A program made the position numbers and the translations under genes. From Nemopilema nomurai (taxonomy: Eukaryota; Cnidaria; Scyphozoa; Rhizostomeae; Rhizostomatidae), in the NCBI GenBank assembly GCA_003864495.1, contig ML133420.1, forward strand, positions 2,815,852-2,879,851: 64,000 nt of DNA. Reading direction: 5' to 3'. Positions 1 to 12,108 of the stretch are shown in pieces (position 1 is the stretch's first letter; each line of letters starts with the position of its first letter). The notes below the pieces were generated by a model. It was not told the origin of the DNA and searched no databases. It saw nothing but the letters and a program-made list of their open reading frames with translations.

Positions 1-830
1 TTTTGTAAATGTTGCAAATTCAAATTACTCCCTTATTAACATGCGCATGAGGCTTTCATCTGGATTGCCCCTAAAGTATATGTTAAGTCTCATTTGAAAA
101 AAATGCTTAAATATTTTCCGTATCTATAGATCAATTTCACCTCTAAGCAAATGAAATTCCTGTTGAATGGCACAAGACGTACTCTGCACCAGAAACCTAA
201 GTTGATATAAGTATCAAGGTACTGGGCTCGAAAACATTTCTGGTTCTCCCAGCGTCGTTGGCATTTATTTAGTATTTTGATTAGTTTGAGTATATTGTAA
301 TTAAAATGTTGTTGAATCACATAAATTTGAATTTGAATTGAAAATTTTAACAGCTGTGTAGACGTTTTGAATACAGTCAAACTGCCTGAGAGTTTCTTCA
401 TGCCAATGCTGATTGTTAATAGAACTTTGATTTTCAACACGGAGCAAGCACCCGACATTCTAAAAAGCGTGGCTTGAATTTTTGCCGGGGCCCAGTTTCG
501 TTCCCTTTTCTGTTGTCCATTGCGAAGGGTTTTAAGGATTAATTATGACATAGTTTGCAAAAACTGATTTTCAGCTAAGGCAAAGTTTCCCTCGCCCGTT
601 TTACAAGCCCCAAAGTTAAGCAACTCTAACACCTATTGACGCCATGTTGGTTGCTTTTTCCGGTGGGTCAAATGGTAGCCAGTCCACCACTGGGTACAGG
701 GGTGGTAGACAATAGGTTTGTTTTTAAATGCGTTCTTAAAATGAATTTGCAAATTTTTGTTAGAGATTCTTGCAGATGATAGCCAGTGTTGGTAGCTAGT
801 GAATTACAAATAGGCTTTTTCTTTTATCAG

Positions 831-1440
831 GACCATTGCTGATGGCAACTGTGTTTACAACTAATTTTCCTTATCCTTTAGTGTCTATGAAAACCATGCA
901 AAGATGCTTAGAGCTCTCCCTTCAATTGACTTATTTCTGCATGCAAATTTTGATGCATCCTACCCACTTTCTGCAGATCTTCTGTCAAATGCAAATAAAT
1001 CCCCAGCCTTCTTAGAAGCTTTCACGCTGCAAATACTTTTGAAGCCACTGATCTTCTTGAAAATGATAAGAGTTCTTATGCTGACTGTATTAAATTTGAA
1101 GCCCTTAAGAATTGTCAGAATAACAGATGATGTGCTTTGTCAAATGTTTTGGGTTTAGAAATACCTTCTTTTTATATCCTGTTACTGCTGGGCATGGCAA
1201 ATATGAGCATCTTAAACCCCAATATCACATCAGAGCACACCCAACTCTTCAACAGTTCCCATTCGAGTTTTCTGGACAAGGTGAATGATGATTCAGATAT
1301 ATTTACAAGATCTTATGTACCTAACCGTGTTATTCCTCTATTCATTTTTAATGTACAGCAGGCCTGGCCGTTTGTGCAGGTGAGCTGTCAATCGCTCGCC
1401 TCATTTGCCAAGGTCACCCATAACACTATGAATCTAATAA
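831..1440 (+). pseudogene. Decayed OTU-like (DGNC) protein relic, copy 1
   Basis: After a plausible acceptor (TTTTATCAG, ending at 830) the sequence encodes I-A-D-G-N-C-V-Y-N and then a stop. DGNC is the motif that carries the active-site cysteine of OTU-type cysteine proteases. The following stretch (LRALPSIDLFLHANFDASYP) resembles the region after that motif in OTU-like proteins that are repeated in cnidarian genomes. The reading frame then jumps at least twice: frame fragments such as ANTFEATDLLEND, SNVLGLEIPSFY and YPVTAGHGKYEHL alternate. A possible donor (CAG|GTGAGC) follows at 1380. I read this as a dead transposon-borne or host OTU-like gene, not an active one. The family assignment rests on motif memory only. 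Confidence 0.5.
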
Positions 1441-2461
1441 AATAACCTAATCAAATTTTAATAGATCCAAACATAGTTTTGGTATTGTCCAAAATATTAC
1501 ATGCACCATACAAATTATGTCAAAAATATCAATAATTTCAGTCTGTGTAAATAAGTCACTGTCATTGGACTAGCGGCCTGTTTCAGACTGAGCTGAATCT
1601 TCAAAGCTCTTATCTTCCAATTGCCTGACTCTCAAGGCACGCCTTTTTACTGGATGACTCTTCTTCAATTCCTACTGTTGATAATTTTGTTTTCCGTCTC
1701 TTCCCTATATAAATGTCGACATAACGTGCTAAGATTTGTTTTTCTTTTCCGTCCACACTTTGTCATTCCCTCAACTATCATTGGATTCACCGTAGTTTCG
1801 TGACTCATGCACGATCTTTAAGTAAAAGCAGTGGGCAATAAATAATAAGCATCTAAAAATATATTCATGCCTCGGAAAAAGTGGTATTAGACTAATAGAC
1901 CAGTACCTTAAAGCACCACCCCTGAGTAAAATGATCAAGACACACTAAATACCCTTTCAACGGCAGAATTTGATCCTGCAATTTTTATTAACAATTCTAT
2001 AACAAGGCACAAGTTGGGAAACTGAAGCCTCTTAAAACTCATAACTTGCCGTCAAAGAACTTTGGCTCTGTAAAAAATCCTATCAGTTGCGTCAGGCAAG
2101 AAGCTTGAATCTCTTCTATTCACTAAGTGGAAGGCGTTGAGGTGTTTTGGTCAAATGCTTAAACTAGATACACCATTTCTAATATCAAAGGACCTATCAT
2201 GAGGCATCTTTGAGCTCAGAACCAATTTTACTGACAAACAAGATCATTGATCAGAAATCCTTACGGATTCCATTTTTGACGGGGACAGTATTCTATTTAG
2301 GTTAGGAAAATTATTATTGAATCGTGTTAAAAAGTCTGCTTATGAGAGACTGACTTGAAGATTGCTCAAAGAAAAAAGACATATTTTCTTTCTGTATGAA
2401 TGTTACTTCATTTCAAATTTTCATCACTTTGTGATTTACAATTGTCATCAAAACACATTCT
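1441..2461. other. Interval downstream of MACPF gene 1, with a candidate poly(A) signal
   Basis: No coding segment is convincing here. On the - strand an AATAAA lies at 1984-1989, about 470 bases beyond the stop codon of MACPF gene 1. It is the nearest exact hexamer I noticed, so it is only a candidate 3' end. The same arrangement is present in copy 2 (near 22050). Confidence 0.3.
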
Positions 2462-5400
2462 TTAGTGGCGGCTCTTTCTCTTGCGGTACCGGTTTCTAAA
2501 AGAAAAAATGAAGCTTTGAAAAGATACTGATATGATATGGCATTGATATAATACTTATCCATAACACTTAGGAACTATTAAATTAGACAGAAATCGCTTT
2601 GCCAATGCCTTTTAGACTGGAGTCATGCCCTGTTGACAAGGTTAAGTGCCAGTGAATGTAAATATTTAACTTCTAAAATCACACTTACGCTTTTGCTTTT
2701 TTCTTTTTCGAAATTGGTTGGCAGCACTTGTGTTTTATGTCATTCAATGCAGTGTCATCTCCACCCGGACTTTCAACCTTTGTGTTAATTCCACAAATGA
2801 ATTGCCCCCTTGGACATTCAACGAATCTGCTCCATCTTCCCCATTCTGTGGCTTGACCTTTGACTCTCCCTGTCTCCTCCCAAGTGTCGAAATCTCTGCA
2901 TTTGTATTCGACGTTGTCCAGTGCTGTGTCATCTTTTAGATCTCCCCAACCCAGTTTGTCCTCAACGTTTTGTCTCCAACCGCTCATTAAGCTTCCTCTC
3001 GGGCACTCGAAAGGCTCTGACCAGTCACCCCATGGGCTCTTGTTCGAGCAAACATGCCTATCTCCGCAAAGCAGACAAACCGCGTTCGCACCTGTGTCAT
3101 CACTACTTCCCTGGTCTTTTTCAGCCCTCAATATAAATCCCTTAGCAAAATCACCATCATTGCAGTAATCCATGGTACCCCAGGTTCCCCATGGTCCTTT
3201 GTTTTCCTCTTGTTCAATATCATCAACTGGAGTCCATTTAAGCTCTGCGCAAAGGAAATGCTGTCTTTGTATGACGAACTTACTTATCATATTGCACGTA
3301 TATTGACGATGCCACATTATGTAATTTCGTACAATTTAGCGTTGTCATCATGGCCTATGCTACCAAGTAAGAGACTTTATAGAGATAAAATTTCGCGCAT
3401 TCTAGAACTGCGACAGGAAAATCATTTTCCCATCTCTACTTTTCATGGCATGCTTTGGTCAAATTGATAGGAATGCTCGTCAATGGTTTTCAAGTTGGTG
3501 ATTCTACAATACTTGCTATGCGGACAAAGGACTAAAATAGATAGTGCTTAAGCACTGCGAAAGAACAAGGTTCAAAAGAGACTGTTCTTACCTCTTTTGC
3601 AAATCTTTCCATCTCCTTGGAATCCAGGCTTGCATTTGCAGTCATAGAGATGGTCTTCATCGTCACTGTTTTCGTTGTCTGTACAGATTGCATTGGCACT
3701 ACATTGGGTGCCACCCCTGCAACCCTTGGGGGGACCTTCACATTCAACATTGGGCAGGCGTTTTTTTTCAAGTCTTGACAGTATCTCTATGAGGGAGACT
3801 TCATGTTAGCATTGCAAAGATACCTTGCTTTGAACAAACAAAATGGGCATGGCTACATGATGACTAAAGTCACGCCGAAATACCTGCTCAGATCCTTTCT
3901 TTATCTTATGGCTAAATTTGGTAATCTTTAAAAATAGATCAAGTTCTTCACCAATTCTATCATAGTTTATTTCGGTGGAAAACAAACCTGTTTACTTGTT
4001 TCAGGTAATAATTTTACTGCCTTCAGCAGTTTGAATTTGAGCCCTTTTGAAGAAATATGATGAAAGAAATGTGATATGTGGAAGAAAGACACCTAGAGAA
4101 CTTTAAAGAAGAAGCACTGAAGAAAGATCAAAAAATTTTGAATTTACAAAAAAGTTAAAAATGCAATCGGGTGGCAAAGAACTTTATGAATTATTGGTTG
4201 ATGGTAGAGCTCTATCTTTTCGCGTCTTTCCTTAATGTTCAGTACACTAATATTGAGCTGCTCACAAATAATTGACAGAAACCATTGAAATGGCCAAAGT
4301 ATTCTGATCATCACCTGCATGTACTGTGAGAGCTCCGTCCTGATTTTCTCGTAGTCTACCGTCCCATCCGGGAAGAAGGCTGGTTTGAAGACTTCAAGAA
4401 TGCTTTTCAGTTCATAGTAAATTGGCATTGGGTCGCTCACAGACTCCGACATCCATGCCTGGAGGTCACCTGCAAGGCAACCCCACATTCCAGTGACTAT
4501 TTTAATGGTTTGAACGATCCTTGATGTTATCGAAAAAGACTGTCTTATCACGCTGAAAGGCATATAAACTAAAAACACCTATAAATACATCATGCGTCAC
4601 TTTGACAGGTTGTGCCAATAGCAATCCTTTTTCGACCTCTGAGCTCAACTGGACTTGTTCTTCTCATTCTTATATAAGTAGGAATAAGGTTAATTTGACA
4701 GCTTCTGGGCGTCCTGAGCATCGGATGCACACAGTCAATGCAGCCTAAAACACGGAGGGCACGGTAGAATCCAGCCGCCTTGTTGCATTTAACTTACACG
4801 TTTGGATGAAGGACCATTGTCTACGAAAAGGGCGTCATTAGGCATCAGTGTTAGAAATAACATGAAGGGCAACATTACAAAGGAAATTACCATTAGTAGG
4901 AGGGCTTGAACCAATGCTGAGGATGCCCCATGATTCGGCTTTCTCTTCATACTTTTTTTTGTCCTCCTGTGAAACGTTAAGCTGGTTGTTCGTTCCTATC
5001 GATCCAATTCCGAAAACAGAAGCTTCAGCTGCTAATCTGACGTCGACTCCATTCTTACACAGGTTCTCCTGATTTGCTTTGGAGATGGTTTGCAATTTTG
5101 CATACCTGAGAAAACCGAATGCTAAATTAGGCTCTACGTTTTCAGCAATTAAAGGACTAGAACCTTCTAGAACTTAGACTATGGATAGTGCTCGACAGCA
5201 AAGAGGTACCGCTACCTCAACACAAAAGAGTCCATGAACAAAAGTAGCCTCGAAGTAATCACTACAGCCAACATGTTCACACGACCATAAGGTGGACCAT
5301 ATCTCTTGAACAATGTAGTTTGGAACAATAGCGCCTGTTGATGTTTGTACCAAGAATAAGATTCTTCTGACAATCAGCATAGTGAAAAAAATACTGGACT

Positions 5401-7622
5401 ATCAACAGCAGATGGAATAACATTGCAAATCTTTCTTCTCAACTTTGAATAAAACTATCCTGTCTCCGGTCTAATATCCGGCCTAGAAAAACTAGTTTCT
5501 TTAGTTGAATCACAAACTGCTTCAATGCTCCTCCCTATTTTTGAGGCAAGACATCGTTCTGAAACTTGAATAGACCCAATCAGGCCATTTATACTTCAAA
5601 CGACATGTAAAATTTAACTTCTAATTCACCTGGCACCCATGTTGACTACTGTGACAAAATGTGTTCCAAAAGTGTCCAGGAATTCTCCAAAATCACCTGC
5701 ACCGCTCTCTAGACGCTTAACAGTCGCAAGGAAGTTAGATGTAAATTTTGGGGGTGTCCCAGTTTGAATCCTTCCTTCATAAACGACGCATGTTGCTTCC
5801 GTCTTTATTATGGACTTCGACTTCAATTTCAATGTCCTTGATGTTCTTTTGTATTCTGCACTGCCCGTGAAAGATGCTTTTACTATCTTGTATTGCCCAG
5901 ATACCGATGCTTTGGCTGACAAGCTGTGTTGGTAGTCTGATTCAGTCATAACCACTTCAGAGCTGAAATCTGCTTTGTAAGTCTTTTTCATGACAATTTC
6001 AGTGTTGTCTGGGATTTTGTACTGTTGGTCATCTGTGTGCTTGTCTTGTTCGTAGGTAGCCTCAAAGATTTTTTCTTTGAAACCTGGATCGAATCTTTCA
6101 GGATCTGCTGGATTCCCTTCCAATACATGATATCCCTTAAACAGATATCCAATATGTGGGATTATGTTGTCACCTGTTGACGAGAAGAAAATCAGAAGTT
6201 AAATTTTGGATACAGACAAATTTGCAAACTTAATTATCACATAAGAAAATTACTTATATATACCACATTTTGTGAAGGAAATATAACAATTCTCTAACTC
6301 TGCGAGAACTAGGGATTATTTGTTTGGAAAGACTATTTTTAAAAGATAAATAAGCTATGCCAATGTTTCTATGAAAGCATGTCAAGGAACTAGCTGGGAA
6401 TAAAGTTTGTTTCTTGACGGTTTTTTTAAAGAGGTTAGGATTGCTAGGAAAAGGTAGAGATACCTGAAAGGTGGACAGAAAACACGTAAGAGGAAAATCG
6501 AAGCGAAAAATCCAACAATGAGAGAAACAGGGAGTGTCAGAAAATATTGCTGTCGGGAATACGAGCAGCGATAGTACAGGTGCGGGAAAACAATTTGATA
6601 AGAAGAGATTATAACAAATCAGAGGGGTGTTACAGAGACGGGACATGAGCATGCTATACGCAATCAAAAGAGGCCTGAGTCACAAAATAAAAAATTATTG
6701 TTAAAAAACCAAGAGAAGATTAGAAGACAGAAAAACAAGAAGTAGAAAGTGGACTCAAAATTGGAAGAACATTAAAGAACAACATTAGAAAATTTAGAAC
6801 TGCGAGCAGCGTTAGCAAACATGAGAAAAAATGATGGTAAAAAACGATTCCAAGAGAATTAAAATGAACAAGTTGTGATGTGCGGACTGAACAAAGTACG
6901 TGTGGTGTACGTTTTACGTACGCATTGCTAATTTCTGATTCGGATAAAATTGCAGCATCTACTGAAGATTGAGGTAGAATAAAAATGGATAATGTACAAC
7001 CACAATAAAAATCAATGCAAGATTGTTAGTCAGAAGACACTACAGTTTGAGTCTAAGCGAGTAGATGGCAGCCAGAAAGAGAAAGTTCCGTGAGCCACGA
7101 TTGCTTGCGTTTTTAACAAAGCGGCACACACCGATAATAACATCAAAATAAAAAAAGCAAATGCTGACTTCGTTTTTCCAGTTCTTCTCCAGAAGACTCG
7201 CTTTCATTTTCAGCCACCTCATTACTCTCCTTTTTGCTCTGGACCGCATTATCTGCAAATAAGAATGATGTTTAAACTACTTGGATGGTTATCCATAATA
7301 TATCGTAAGATAATAACTTGCCTACCAACTAAATGATATACCTTGTAGGCCATGCAAATAATTTGATTGAAAGAAAATGAGTTATTTTCAACCATAATTG
7401 GTAGCTGTTACTATATAATTTGTGTAGTCTCCGTTCTAGAGCTAGAGTTCTTCAAGATGGAGCGAATCATAAAGGAAGAAAGGAAATGCTGCATATATAT
7501 CATTCAAATAGAGCAATATCAACATAGCTATGACATTTTGATTTAATAGGATACAGCATACCTTGTCCGTTGACAAATACAACTGCTGAAAGGCATAGAA
7601 GCAATGCAATGAACTGCGCCAT
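2462..7622 (-). CDS. MACPF gene 1: secreted MACPF-EGF-VOMI protein, frame broken in the EGF exon
   Basis: Coding exons, 5' to 3' on the minus strand: 7622-7562 (signal peptide, M-A-Q-F-I-A-L-L-L-C then VNGQ); 7252-7169 (acidic propeptide ending E-K-R; weak donor GTCAGC); 6173-5630 (MACPF, with the FGTHF signature); 5105-4891; 4469-4315 (DPMPIYY); 3786-3592 (EGF); 3244-2689 (three VOMI repeats); 2495-2462 (basic tail and stop). MACPF proteins oligomerise into membrane pores. The order signal, Lys-Arg propeptide, MACPF, EGF is that of the sea-anemone PsTX-60/AvTX-60 cytolysins, here with an added VOMI module. Splice phases agree everywhere except the EGF exon, which is 195 bases instead of the 196 in gene 3. 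The lost base lies in or beside an A-run near its start, so the EGF cysteines fall out of frame. A second AG lies two bases inside that acceptor, and whether it is used is unknown. Pseudogene, sequencing error and alternative splicing all remain possible. Confidence 0.82.
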
Positions 7623-7696
7623 CTTCTTCCAGTTCTAGCTCCGGTGCATATGAGCGAACCTAAAACTATGAAATGGGTCTCTGTTACTGTTGCCTT

Positions 7697-7704
7697 TATA
7701 TAAC
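7697..7704 (-). promoter_or_regulatory. TATA box of MACPF gene 1
   Basis: TATATAAA on the minus strand, 75 bases before the ATG, which would place a start site near 7670 and a short 5' leader. The box and its flanks are unchanged in all three MACPF units (27760-27767 and 46620-46627). Confidence 0.65.
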
Positions 7705-10700
7705 AGTACCGGATGTTTCTGGTGCCAGGAATCTGATCTCATAGCAATGTCAGTAATTCAAGAAATCAAATTATGTCGTACCAGTTTATTTGTAGGTGGA
7801 AGTTACAAATGTCTATTCGAAGACAATGGCTGACCTTCCAGAAAGATGTTGATGATGCATTGAGATATGCAACAAAACAAACAGTAATTTTTTTAAATCG
7901 TGCCTAATTGTTACAACAGAAAAATAATTCTTCCTCGCAAAAAAGTAAAATTTCATCATAAAAGCAACATAGATACTCGAAGAAAAAGTTACGAAAATGG
8001 TATTAATTACAGATTGTATAGAAAGCATTATCTGTGTCACATGCAAATAGAAGCCGATTGCGCACTTACCCATGATTATTCCTGTAAAAGTTGCTCATGC
8101 CAATTTATTTGACTTTCATTTCAGTTTATGGGCATGGTGCAGGGAAAATTTGAAGGAGGGGGAGTTTGCAAATAATAACAGGGGCGCCGAAACATTTTCA
8201 GAAGTTTTTCACAAATATACGCTTCATATAGTAATTCCTGATTTTCAATTTTGATAAAATGGTCCTCTTTTCACGTTCTATGAAAATTATATTCAAATCA
8301 GTTGCATAAAGAAGTACTTTATGGTAACTTAAGGCATCATTTTCAAAGGCGGCGGTGTGCAATTGAACCTGAGAGGAGTATAAATCAAGTTAAGTGGAAA
8401 ATAAAAGGACCCACCATGCAGTGGCTAGAGATGTTCCTCCAGAACTAGGATTTAACGTTATGAATACCATACTACCAAGAATAGACAGTTCGTCGATTCC
8501 CACTGTTTATTGGTTTTTAAAAAACAATTTTAAAGGGGGTAATACATGCTAATACTCTGGTGATAGACGCCATGGAAAGGAAGAAGAGGTGACCATTTGT
8601 TCAGATTGCACATGTCAATGATGTTGAATATACTGAGAGACTTTTACTTCCTGAACACACATGCAGGGGCGGATCCAGGCCGCCGCAAACGCCTTACGTA
8701 AGACAGTCAGAACTTTCCAAATATGAAAGAGATTTCTTGGCAAATCTAAGATTTTTTACGGGTTTAAACTGACGAGCAAGTTTGAAATGCCGCACAAGCC
8801 ATTGTTGGAATTTTGAGATGCCGCACAATCAACTTATAGGTAGAACAATCGATTTGACAGCTCACACAATGCTGTTCAGGCAAATAACAAAAAGGTCTCC
8901 AACCGCCGCACATTGTACAAGATTTTATAGCTTGAGACAGAAAACAACTTTTCGAAGCTTTGATACCCAGTGGTGAACAACTTATTTTGGCGGGATTAAG
9001 TCAAGAACGCTCGGAAAAGAAAATTGGCAGTTCTAAGAATGGTTAGATCTCGAATTGTGGAAGGTGCCATAAAGGTAATCAATAAACACAGTTTTCCTTA
9101 TTGTGGCAAACGTAAATTACTTTCAAAATCTTTATGCTCTACACAGCTCATCAGTAGAAATGGTGGCAACTTTGTGTAAAGGATAACTAAATCAGTTTAT
9201 GTAGAATGGGCGGTTCCTATGTATTTCCTTAAAATTACTGCTTCCGAAGATATAGAGGGCGTGGCAAAAGAAAAATTGTGAGTGTGGCATTTAAAGTAAT
9301 TTCTTTTGATCAAGCTTTCTCGTGCAACATAGGGAGGCACCTGGAAGCTTCGTTTCTCTTCAAGAGAAATATTCCAAAAAGGGACCCAAAAGGGGCGCAA
9401 AATTTAAAAAAGGAGAGGCGCCAGACCAGAACTGCAGTTGCCCCCTAAGGCCCGTTTACACTGGCAACGGGTCACTTTTTTATTCGTATCATACCAAAGC
9501 ATAGCTTTTTTGTTGGTAATTTGCTAATTTGTCTACAGTTACAGGTCCTTCCGTGAAATTAAGGGAATAAAATTTGATGCAAAAGGTACAAGGAACAGAA
9601 CTGAAATTATTTGTTTTAATTTCCAGAAGTATAATTTGTGAAAATGTAGGCGGTCATGGCTCAAGATGCCAACTTCCATTTGGATAGCGGATTCAGATTC
9701 ATCGCAAAGTTGGCTGTCAAATTTTTGCCGTTCTGAGGACTAGATGTTTTAATTCATAAATTTGAGTGATATTTCCTCTGCTTTTTCTAAGAATTTTCTT
9801 TGATTCTATATGTCTAGATTGAAGTAAAGGTTCCAAAAAGTTATGCTTGATTTTAAGGAAAAAATACGGTTTATTTGTCTATGGCCTTTCACGAAAAGGC
9901 ATGCAAAAAAGCTAACAAGCTAAGTTCTAATTTCGTTTCTTTTAACTTTTAAACCAGTAGCGTGAATGTAATGAGCAACTGAACCTTGAATTGATCTTTA
10001 GTCACTATAACCGCCTTCCATTTCTAAATAAATTGAAGATGAACAGCATCATTATTGGCGAGGTTACTGCTGGGTAACGCAACGCTGTCAGCTGGCTCAG
10101 ACGATAAGCAAGGGGTTTTTCCTGAATGTTTTATGTGCTTCCTTTCAAGCAAACACTCCAGCCTCAAAAGACAGTAATTTCACGGGTCAATTCTTTTTTC
10201 CCAAGTAAACATTCAAATCTACACATCAAACAGGTAAAATATTTCCGTTATGAATAACATATATCCTAGCTGGTGAAATGATCTTTGCTTTTTAGACAAA
10301 GCCGTGTTTGTTGATCAATTTCTAATTCTTAAGACTTTATCAAGCCATAGATCTTTTTTCCCGAAACTCTCTCTTCCCCATACTAGGTGTTTTTATTTGC
10401 GTGTACATACTGACAACTTGTTTTTGGAGTAATTCTAAATGAAAATGAACAGAAATTGCGATATACTCGATGCTGTGTTTTTTAATTGACCATTTGAATA
10501 AGCATCCATAATCAACTGTAGATCTACGAACGGCATGGAGTCAACTGCTGATTCTGAAATGTGACCTTTTTCTGCGTGGAAGCGGCTTTTTGAACGTTTT
10601 TCTCCAGCTCCGTTTTCTCTGCAAGTGAAGTGAGAGGCGGTGATTGCCCGCAACGCTGAATTAGTTGGCCGATCAGTCTCAGTGTTCTGATCATTCACTA

Positions 10701-10719
10701 ACATCATTCATTTACCGTT
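7705..10719. other. Flank upstream of MACPF gene 1, no gene seen
   Basis: No protein-coding segment with convincing composition was found. A hAT-like terminus (CAGGGGCGGATCCAG) lies at 8664-8678. A CCCGTTTACACTGGCAACGGG stretch near 9450 resembles the ends of the small TIR element at 31309. Both also occur in copy 2. The rest is AT-rich. Confidence 0.5.
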
Positions 10720-11250
10720 TTTATCTCCACCTCAGTTCTGCAGCCCACAAAACGCACTCTCGCGGACTCCTTCATATCAGCTACAAGTCTTGAAACAACA
10801 TTCATTAATAATGAATGAATCATTGGGGTGTGATCTGAATAACTTTTATGCAAAACATGGTATAAAACATGGCATAATTCTTATCATGCCTACATACATA
10901 AATACAAGTTAATTTATGAAGAGGTTGAAATACCGGTAGCTGTGTGGGCCTCTTCAAAATCCCATTTGCATTTTCCATGCAATTCGGTTAAATTCGAAAT
11001 TATGTCTTATTTGCCGAAGGCTTCCTTTGCTCAAAGTAGGTAGTTAGGCATGGTTGTAATATAGTTATAGTTTTTGGGATTGGTATGGGTATCTGGTACC
11101 AGCTTTGATTCGTTTTCTTGTGTTGAACAGCAATGGCTTCTCTATGAGTTCGTGAAGAGCCTTTTGGATAAAAAGAGGAAAGCCTCACGATATTAGATGA
11201 TCAAGCAATGACATGGCGAAAAAGGCGAGGATAAATGAAAGGGGTTGAGG
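10720..11250. repeat. Dispersed repeat family, member 1
   Basis: About 500 bases shared with 30775-31290 and 54290-54800. Landmarks are CTCAGTTCTGCAG, GTGTGATCTGAATA, TTGAAATACCGGTAGCTG, TAGTTTTTGGGATTG and GATGATCAAGCAATGA. Similarity to the other members is clearly lower than that of the 1-10945 block. The near-identity between units 1 and 2 ends inside this repeat. Confidence 0.8.
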
Positions 11251-12108
11251 ACTAGAAGTGCGGGGCACAGTCTAGGGCCGTAAATCTACCTCGTCAATTG
11301 AGGGTCAACCGAACCAATGAAGACAGAGTATGCAGTGGGTCAAAACAGCAAAACAATTTTTGCAAGTGTTTTGGATTCTGTGTAGGAGCAAACCGCTTGA
11401 AAAACCAACTGTGTGATATGTGCGAACTCATAAGGATTTCTCAGCCTTTTGAATGTATGTGGATTTGTCGTAATTCATCAAGACATGTTCAATTCTTTTC
11501 ATACAGATCTATTGAGATTTATTCAAGATTTATTGAAGATTTTTTCAATTTTTAGGTGATTGACACAGTCGCCCCATGGACACAGTCACCAGTTGAAAAG
11601 TTGACGAAAAAAAGGTTCGCGGCAACTTGGCTGCATTGACGTTGGTAGAAAACCTAAGCTTTCAAAGAAAGTCAGTAAGAAAACCATTTGTTTAACTTAC
11701 TAGAACCAGATTATGAGTTAAAAAAAAGAATCAAATCGGTTACAAAAATGCTTAACAGAAATCTCCCCAAAGACATGTTTTCTATTTTGAACGCCTCTAA
11801 CGAATATGTTTAGCAAGTTTATGAAGTTGAATTGCCATTGTGATTTCCTTATTGATAGAACGGGATTGATGGAATGGAATGGGATGCGCTAATCAACTGT
11901 TTGTTTTCACATTAAGCACTCAGACGAGTTTTCAAGAATTTGATTTCGAAAATGATCTCACACTGAAAGTGTTCGACAGAAAAACCAATAAATAATTATA
12001 AATTGCAAAGTGCAACAGTTTGTCTGGCAATCAAAGCTAGATTATTGACAAAACCAGGGAGTGGTTGTTTCAATATATAGGTTTAATTTCGTAATTTAAA
12101 TGTGTTTG
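11251..12108. other. Diverged tail of unit 1, no gene seen
   Basis: The stretch around 11468-11596 (CGTAATTCATCAAGACATGTTC through GACACAGT) is matched with changes at 31610-31715. The older duplication therefore continued beyond the near-identical block. No coding or RNA gene was recognised. Confidence 0.5.

Larger units (their letters stand above)
1..10945. repeat. Duplicated segment, copy 1 (left end outside the window)
   Basis: This segment matches 20064-31000 almost base for base at a constant offset of about 20063. The differences I can see are mostly one- to three-base indels, many in homopolymers, plus a 13-base indel near 10080 and a small rearranged patch near 10655. It contains the OTU-like relic and MACPF gene 1. 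The first base of the window already matches, so the true left end lies upstream. Near 10945 identity drops sharply to a diverged repeat level. A recent duplication, gene conversion, or a haplotype assembled twice would all explain this. Confidence 0.95.

Noticed and set aside
90..458. 122-codon minus-strand frame, also present at 20153-20521
   Set aside because: AT-rich composition, no recognisable family. Its presence twice reflects only the segment duplication.
2718..3467. Several plus-strand frames of 70-137 codons opposite the VOMI exon
   Set aside because: They are antisense shadows of a strongly biased coding exon. The minus-strand product has clear repeats and cysteines.
3532..3771. 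79-codon minus-strand frame over the EGF exon
   Set aside because: It is the shifted frame. The EGF cysteine pattern lies in a different frame, and the upstream start is inside the exon.
4144..4578. 144-codon frame read as one exon
   Set aside because: Only 4315-4469 is MACPF-like. The ends run past a good acceptor and donor into intron sequence.
8664..9000. Small hAT element starting at CAGGGGCGGATCCAG
   Set aside because: Only one end is convincing; no inverted partner or target duplication was found in either copy.
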